A stretch of 60,686 nt of DNA from Legionellales bacterium. Lineage in GTDB: Bacteria; Pseudomonadota; Gammaproteobacteria; Berkiellales; Berkiellaceae. The notes under the pieces are model-generated. The model searched no databases, had not been told where the DNA came from, and was given only the letters and a program-made list of their open reading frames with translations. The DNA is taken from the NCBI GenBank assembly GCA_947475765.1, contig CANJMM010000005.1, positions 1 to 60,686 on the forward strand, in the 5' to 3' direction. Numbering within the stretch: position 1 is the first letter of the stretch; each line of letters starts with the position of its first letter. Made by a program: the position numbers and the translations under genes. Positions 56,044 to 60,686 of this stretch are shown piece by piece.

Positions 56044-56107
56044 CTATAATATACCCATGCTATAATATACCCATGCTATAATATACCCATGCTATAATAT
56101 ACCCATG
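56044..56107. repeat. Four 16-bp direct repeats, each with TATAAT
   Basis: Four contiguous copies of ctataatatacccatg (56044-56059, 56060-56075, 56076-56091, 56092-56107) lie 37 bp before the first ABC gene. Each copy contains a perfect -10 hexamer on the plus strand, and TATATT on the minus strand toward the SNF2 gene. No strong -35 is apparent. Confidence 0.95.
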
Positions 56108-56144
56108 CTATCTATATATATATGTATGAATTAGGCTAATATTT

Positions 56145-57908
56145 ATGTCTTCCCTGTCGAGCAATCTACGCTTATTATTTCCTTTTTTATGGAAAGGCAA
56201 AAGCACAAAACATAAGTGGTCGATTATACTTACCCTCTTTGTTGTCTGTCTCACCATTTTTTTTAACCTGAGCGCCCCCTTGATTTTTAAAAAAATCATC
56301 CATGCTTTAGATAATGATTCTGAAAAAAATCACGTTTATACTGTAATGCTATTCATTACTTATGGTATTTTATGGACCTCTGGTCGATTTTTTGAAAAAA
56401 TTCGAGAAATGATATTTTTCAAACCTGTCTCAACAGCCATTACCGACTACTGTCTAGCTGTGTTCAAACATATTCATTCTTTAAGTTTACATTTTCATCT
56501 CGGCAGAGAAACAGGCAAAATAGCAGGTGCCATTCAAAATTCACAGCTGGCTATTGCCATGATTCTCACCAATATTTTTTTTAGAATTCTTCCTGTTTTC
56601 ATTGAAGCCCTGCTTGCTTTTTTTATTCTGTGGCATGTCGTTGGCCTTCAAATAGGCTTAATCGTCATTGTCATATTAATCAGTTATTTAATCATAAATT
56701 ACTTTATTATGGATGTATTTAAAAAAGCAGATAAAATCTACGAGGATCTCAATATTATTGTCGACAAGCGTGTGGTGGATAGCTTGCTCAACATCGAAAA
56801 TATTAAATATTTAGGGGCGCAAGCTTTTGAAGCTGAACAGGTTAATCTATTACTCCGAAAACGTGAAGATGCGATTATTAAGGTATTTTGGTCAGGAACT
56901 TTTACCACGGTCATCCAAGCACTTTTATTAGGAACTGGCCTCACGATTATTAGCTATATCATGGCCCAAAACATATTAAATGAAAAGCTGGAAATAAGTG
57001 ATTTTGTCTTAGTTAATGGCTATTTATTATTGCTGCTTAATCCCCTAGAATCTATTACGGGATTTATTCGAAATACCCTTTCACATTCGGCCCAACTTGA
57101 ACATTCTATTTTATTATTAGGGGAAAGTCATATTATACAAGATATCTCAAATGCCCCTGAAATAAAAATAAATAAGGCCAGCATTCAATTTAAAGACGTC
57201 TGCTTTAGTTATAATCACGAAAATCACGCTGTTTTAAAAGATTTTAATTTGTTTATTCCAGGCGGCAAAACAACCGCCATTGTTGGCTCAAGTGGATCAG
57301 GGAAATCCACGCTATCCAGATTAATATTAAGATTTTATGATATAAACTCAGGTTTGATCACCATCGACAATCAAGATATTCAAAAAGTCACAAAGAAATC
57401 GCTAAGAAAACATATCGCTGTCGTCCCTCAAGATATTGTCCTTTTAAATAAAAGCTTAAAATATAATATTACTTATGGGAACCTCAACGCCAGTAATGCC
57501 GAGATAAATCAAGTGATTCATTCTGTGCATTTAGACAGCCTCATTTCTCAACTACCCGATGGATTAGAAACCCTTGTAGGAGAACGTGGGGTCAAATTAT
57601 CTGGCGGCGAAAAACAAAGAATTGCCATTGCTAGAGCCCTATTAAAAAAACCTAAAATATTAATCTTTGATGAAGCCACTTCTTCTCTAGACACCAACAC
57701 AGAAAAAACCGTTCAACAAAACATTGAAGAAGTCACTAAAAATATAACCACTATTTTAATAGCCCATAGATTATCTACTGTTGTGCATTCTGACAACATT
57801 GTCGTCATGAATAAAGGCATTATTGCAGAACAAGGGACACACCAAGCATTATTAGATCAAGGTGGGCTATATGCACAATTATGGGCAACGCAATATGACA
57901 AAAAATAA
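56145..57908 (+). CDS. Atm1-like ABC exporter, first of a pair
   Basis: Half-transporter with six membrane segments (about 20-310) fused to an ATPase. The membrane part has LSLHFHLGRETGKIAGAI and VVDSLLNIENIKYLG, the pattern of the Atm1/ABCB7 group (glutathione-linked export of metals or Fe-S precursors in the family). Walker A is GSSGSGKST (381-389), signature LSGGEKQR, Walker B ILIFDEATSSLD with catalytic Glu, and H-loop AHRLST. The downstream paralogue starts inside its last codons. Start ATG at 56145 with AGG 9 nt upstream. It lies directly behind the 16-bp repeats. Confidence 0.9.
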   Translation: MSSLSSNLRLLFPFLWKGKSTKHKWSIILTLFVVCLTIFFNLSAPLIFKKIIHALDNDSEKNHVYTVMLFITYGILWTSGRFFEKIREMIFFKPVSTAITDYCLAVFKHIHSLSLHFHLGRETGKIAGAIQNSQLAIAMILTNIFFRILPVFIEALLAFFILWHVVGLQIGLIVIVILISYLIINYFIMDVFKKADKIYEDLNIIVDKRVVDSLLNIENIKYLGAQAFEAEQVNLLLRKREDAIIKVFWSGTFTTVIQALLLGTGLTIISYIMAQNILNEKLEISDFVLVNGYLLLLLNPLESITGFIRNTLSHSAQLEHSILLLGESHIIQDISNAPEIKINKASIQFKDVCFSYNHENHAVLKDFNLFIPGGKTTAIVGSSGSGKSTLSRLILRFYDINSGLITIDNQDIQKVTKKSLRKHIAVVPQDIVLLNKSLKYNITYGNLNASNAEINQVIHSVHLDSLISQLPDGLETLVGERGVKLSGGEKQRIAIARALLKKPKILIFDEATSSLDTNTEKTVQQNIEEVTKNITTILIAHRLSTVVHSDNIVVMNKGIIAEQGTHQALLDQGGLYAQLWATQYDKK

Positions 57909-59667
57909 AACTGAAAAAGTTAATTTATTTACTTTTCTCTGGCCATACATTTGGACACATCAAAGCACCACCCAAAAAATTAAATTCTTGATATTTGTCT
58001 TATCTACCCTCGTCACAACTTTACTTATTGTCAGCGTACCTATTTTATTAAAATATAGTATTTCTGTTTTAGAAACAAAAACAGCCTTATTTGGACTAGA
58101 ACCTATCGTGATTATCATGGCCTATGGCGCCGCATGGACTCTAACTAAAATCATTGACCGACTACGGCACCAATCGGCCTTTCCAATGATAGCCAATATT
58201 ATTCACCATCTCTGTTTAGATTTGTTTTCACATCTTCAAAAATTATCTATGCGCTTTCATTATAACCGACGATCTGGAAAAATATTTAATACGGTCAGCC
58301 GAACACGCTATGCTATTGCTAGTTTCACTCAAGCTTTATCTCAAAGTCTCCTCCCCCTTATATTACAAGTAATATTATCAACCGCCTTATTAAGCTTTTA
58401 TTTTGGGATGGTTTATGGTGGCATTTTGTTATCGATGTTAATTATTTATAGCGCCCTAAGCATTGCCAGCGCCGAAAAAATAGTCTCACACCGAAAAATT
58501 CAAAATAAAAAAGACGGCGAAGCGAATGCTTATATTGTTGACAGTCTATTAAATGCTGAAACCGTTAAATATTTTGATATGGCAGACTTTGAGGCGAATC
58601 AAGTTCATATCCGGCTAAAAGAAAAAGAAACAGCCGATGTAAAAAGCTTGCTTAACGATGCTAAAATTCATTTAATTCAAAATGGCATTATTGGCCTGTC
58701 TGTTCTTTCACTCACGATATTATCTGGCTACGATGTGTTTCACCATGTGATTGAAGTCAGTGATTTTGTGATGATTAATAGTTTTATACTCATGTTTATG
58801 TCGCCCTTAAGTTCATTAGGATATCAATATACACAAGCAAAACAAAGCATCACCCATCTAGAAAGTGCCATTGAATTATTACAAGAGCCTATTGAAATAC
58901 AAGACCACCAAAAATCTCAAGACTTAATTTTTAATAAAGGCGAAATTGAATTTAAGCAAGTTTTTTTTGGCTATCATAAAAATCGAGGTATTTTAGATAA
59001 ATTAAGCTTTCATGTTCCAGCAGGCACGACTACCGCTATCGTCGGAGAAAGCGGATCGGGAAAATCGACTATTTCTAAATTATTATTTCACCTTTATGAA
59101 CTTGACAGCGGTTCGATTATAATTGACGGCCAAAATATTAGCCATGTCACCCATCATTCTCTATGTGAGACTATTGGCATTGTGCCTCAAGATACCATTT
59201 TATTTAACGATACCTTAAAAAATAATATTTTTTATGCCAATCCTGTTATTAAACCAGAAGATCTTGATTCTATTATAAAAGCGGCTGGCTTATCAGATTT
59301 TATTCAAAATTTACCAAAAGGCTTAGAAACCATGGTCGGTGAACGCGGATTAAAATTATCTGGAGGAGAAAGACAACGCATGGCCATTGCTCGCATGTTA
59401 GCAAGAAAACCTAAAATATTCATCTTTGATGAAGCGACTTCTGCCTTAGATTTAAAAACAGAAAACCAAATACAACATTGCTTAAATGCCCTTTCTAAAA
59501 ATATCACCACGATTATTATTGCCCATAGACTATCGACTGTACGTCATGCGGACAATATTATTGTTCTAGATAAAGGCCATATAGCAGAACAAGGCACGCA
59601 TGATATACTTTTAGAAAAAAATGGATTATATTGCAAGCTATTATCGAAGCAGGCCTCGCATTTATGA
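57895..59667 (+). CDS. Atm1-like ABC exporter, second of a pair
   Basis: Paralogue of the preceding gene with the same layout. LSMRFHYNRRSGKIFNTVSR and YIVDSLLNAETVKYFDMADFEANQ show the Atm1-type membrane domain. Walker A is GESGSGKST (384), signature LSGGERQR, catalytic FDEATSALD and H-loop AHRLST. The start at ATG 57895 (MTKNKTEKVN) overlaps the first gene by 14 bp and is preferred over an in-frame upstream codon at 57862, which adds 11 residues inside the first gene. The two likely form a heterodimer, with homodimers possible. Confidence 0.9.
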   Translation: MTKNKTEKVNLFTFLWPYIWTHQSTTQKIKFLIFVLSTLVTTLLIVSVPILLKYSISVLETKTALFGLEPIVIIMAYGAAWTLTKIIDRLRHQSAFPMIANIIHHLCLDLFSHLQKLSMRFHYNRRSGKIFNTVSRTRYAIASFTQALSQSLLPLILQVILSTALLSFYFGMVYGGILLSMLIIYSALSIASAEKIVSHRKIQNKKDGEANAYIVDSLLNAETVKYFDMADFEANQVHIRLKEKETADVKSLLNDAKIHLIQNGIIGLSVLSLTILSGYDVFHHVIEVSDFVMINSFILMFMSPLSSLGYQYTQAKQSITHLESAIELLQEPIEIQDHQKSQDLIFNKGEIEFKQVFFGYHKNRGILDKLSFHVPAGTTTAIVGESGSGKSTISKLLFHLYELDSGSIIIDGQNISHVTHHSLCETIGIVPQDTILFNDTLKNNIFYANPVIKPEDLDSIIKAAGLSDFIQNLPKGLETMVGERGLKLSGGERQRMAIARMLARKPKIFIFDEATSALDLKTENQIQHCLNALSKNITTIIIAHRLSTVRHADNIIVLDKGHIAEQGTHDILLEKNGLYCKLLSKQASHL

Positions 59668-60176
59668 TTAAAAGAGCCATTCATCTTTTCCCCAAATTTG
59701 AAAATATAAATTTAATTGAAGAAATTCGAAAAACACACGATCCGCTCTATAATCTTATCCCCCCTCACATTACACTGGTTTTTCCATTTGAAAGCGAAAT
59801 TCAAGCTAAAGATCTAGAAAAGCATATTCTCACCGTGCTTAAAAATACCGCTTCGTTTATTTTATCTCTAGAAAACAAACTTCATTACAATAAAGATCAG
59901 TGTATTTTTTTAAAAATAGAAAAAGGCAACACAAATATCATCAACATTCATAAATTACTGTATACTGGGATTTTAGAAAAGTTTAAAGACGATCGTTATC
60001 ATTATGATCCACACGTCACCGTTGGAAATCAAGCGTTTGAAATTTTTCAAGTTTTAAAAAACAATAATGTTATCAAAGAAAAGTTTGAAGTATTATGCAG
60101 TCAAGTAATAGGTGAAATTATTTCTCAAGATGAAAAATCAATTATTGAATTTATTTGCCCCTTACGTCCCTTCTAA
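59664..60176 (+). CDS. 2H phosphoesterase family protein (2'-5' RNA ligase-like)
   Basis: Two HXT motifs, PPHITLVFPF and DPHVTVG, about 85-90 residues apart, define the 2H phosphoesterase superfamily (LigT/cyclic phosphodiesterase type). 170 residues. The start ATG at 59664 overlaps the stop of the ABC gene as ATGA. An upstream in-frame codon at 59631 would overlap it by 37 bp. It is coupled to the ABC pair. The substrate is unknown (2',3'-cyclic or 2'-5' phosphodiesters in the family). Confidence 0.8.
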   Translation: MIKRAIHLFPKFENINLIEEIRKTHDPLYNLIPPHITLVFPFESEIQAKDLEKHILTVLKNTASFILSLENKLHYNKDQCIFLKIEKGNTNIINIHKLLYTGILEKFKDDRYHYDPHVTVGNQAFEIFQVLKNNNVIKEKFEVLCSQVIGEIISQDEKSIIEFICPLRPF

Positions 60177-60202
60177 TATAACATCTGATCTATTGGAAAA
60201 TT

Positions 60203-60400
60203 CTGGATTGCTTCGCTTCGCTCGCAACGACATATTATAATTTCGCGGTAACTTTCAGCAAATCAACACCCCCTTCTACTCATTGCATAAATATTGCCTT
60301 AAAAAAAATACAAAAATATTTTATATTTGCATGACTTCAAACTTGCCATGACATATTATAAATTCGGGTTAGTCGTTGCAAGCAAAGCGAAGCAATCCAG
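60203..60400. mobile_element. MITE-like inverted repeat element (198 bp)
   Basis: The arm ctggattgcttcgcttcgct (60203-60222, continuing to 60231) and its inverted partner (60372-60400) match at 27 of 29 positions. The interior is AT-rich with no ORF. Inner direct repeats gacatattataa lie next to each arm. The arm text resembles a dispersed GC-rich repeat common in intracellular bacteria. Non-autonomous element is an inference; a large hairpin repeat is the plain reading. Confidence 0.6.
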
Positions 60401-60452
60401 GGTTTAAGAAAAAATATTTTTATAGAAATCTAACTATGCAGGTTTTTTCTTT

Positions 60453-60578
60453 TCAATGGTAATCGTAAATTTGCCCTGGGTTATTAAAAAATAAACCAAG
60501 ATAATAAGCCAATAACTTAGGCTTGAAAACTCTCTCACGGCCAGAGTATCTCCTAATGTATTCTTTAAAAATAGTCAT
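60453..60578 (-). CDS. Hypothetical 41-residue ORF
   Basis: Reads MTIFKEYIRRYSGRERVF then a hydrophobic stretch (LLAYYLGLFFN) and ends DYH. The Shine-Dalgarno is not obvious and no family is recognised. It could be a chance frame or a remnant. Low confidence. Confidence 0.2.
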   Translation of the reverse strand: MTIFKEYIRRYSGRERVFKPKLLAYYLGLFFNNPGQIYDYH

Positions 60579-60628
60579 ATATCTTGTATCATCGATGATA
60601 AAAAATCAATACAGTGAGGATGGCTGAC

Positions 60629-60686
60629 ATGAAACAACCTGCCGTTTATATCATGGCAAACCAGCGGAATGGTACATTATATACTG
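60629..60686 (+). CDS. GIY-YIG endonuclease-like protein (N-terminal part)
   Basis: The last 58 bp encode MKQPAVYIMANQRNGTLYT, matching the start of bacterial GIY-YIG family proteins (PAVYI then RNGTLY). ATG at 60629 has a GAGG site 8-9 nt upstream. The in-frame ATG at 60620 is less well placed. The gene continues beyond the window. Confidence 0.75.
   Translation, partial: MKQPAVYIMANQRNGTLYT

Larger units (their letters stand above)
60177..60628. other. Intergenic region with MITE-like inverted repeat
   Basis: About 450 bp without a solid gene. It holds a pair of 29-bp inverted arms (60203-60231 and 60372-60400), flanking short direct repeats gacatattataa (starting 60229 and 60350), and to the right a 41-codon minus-strand frame (60453-60578). 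Confidence 0.6.

Noticed and set aside
56044-56107. CRISPR array
   Set aside because: The repeats are contiguous without spacers and only 16 bp long; no cas genes.

Overview
This AT-rich window comes from a gammaproteobacterium. The gene orders recA-recX-alaS-lysC-csrA, aspS-yebC-ruvC-ruvA and minC-minD-minE, and the pilSR/minor pilin block, are typical of that class. The mix of host-interaction-like genes with Legionella/Coxiella-style metabolism (amino-acid-type MFS carriers, lysine catabolism, H+-pyrophosphatase, a likely host-directed cysteine protease) suggests a host-associated member of the Legionellales. That placement is an inference from gene content, not from a phylogeny. I see no tRNA or rRNA gene, prophage, CRISPR array or intact insertion sequence.

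Layout. 1-133: end of a plus-strand small RNA, possibly 6S, with its terminator. 196-6157 (minus): csrA, lysC, alaS, recX, recA. 6235-9877 (plus): mutS and an adenine/adenosine deaminase. 9891-17372 (minus): a tight four-gene signalling operon of TonB-dependent receptor, YfiR-like periplasmic protein, hybrid histidine kinase with HPt, and a REC-GGDEF-EAL protein whose GGDEF site is degenerate. 17477-19147: a DUF945 protein with an Ala-Ala-Pro repeat tail. 19281-23830 (plus): fadE and minCDE. 24061-25302: an OTU-like cysteine protease candidate with nuclear-localisation-like basic clusters. 25317-32934 (minus): hppA, type II glutamine synthetase, fadD, and a lysine-to-aminoadipate gene pair. 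33155-35985 (plus): a leader with a candidate Tyr/Phe attenuator, then two paralogous MFS carriers. 35998-44460 (minus): a DEDDh exonuclease, a 1157-residue coiled-coil protein, ruvA, ruvC, yebC, aspS and an FmdB zinc ribbon. 44577-52928 (plus): pilS, pilR and a reduced minor pilin cluster (fimT, pilX, pilY1, a pilY2-like gene, pilE). 52934-55927 (minus): a SNF2 helicase. 56145-60176 (plus): two Atm1-like ABC exporters and a 2H phosphoesterase. 60203-60400: a MITE-like inverted repeat. 60629 to the end: the start of a GIY-YIG protein.

The most notable observations are these. ruvC has no ATG, GTG or TTG start and appears to begin at an ATT codon behind a good Shine-Dalgarno, overlapping the yebC stop. 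The MFS pair is preceded by a short ORF with Tyr-Tyr-Phe codons and mutually exclusive antiterminator and terminator pairings. The OTU-like gene sits directly behind seven copies of a 7-bp repeat. The ABC pair sits behind four copies of a 16-bp repeat, each carrying TATAAT. Several genes end in, or are followed by, short A/T-rich tandem repeats that could change length by slippage.
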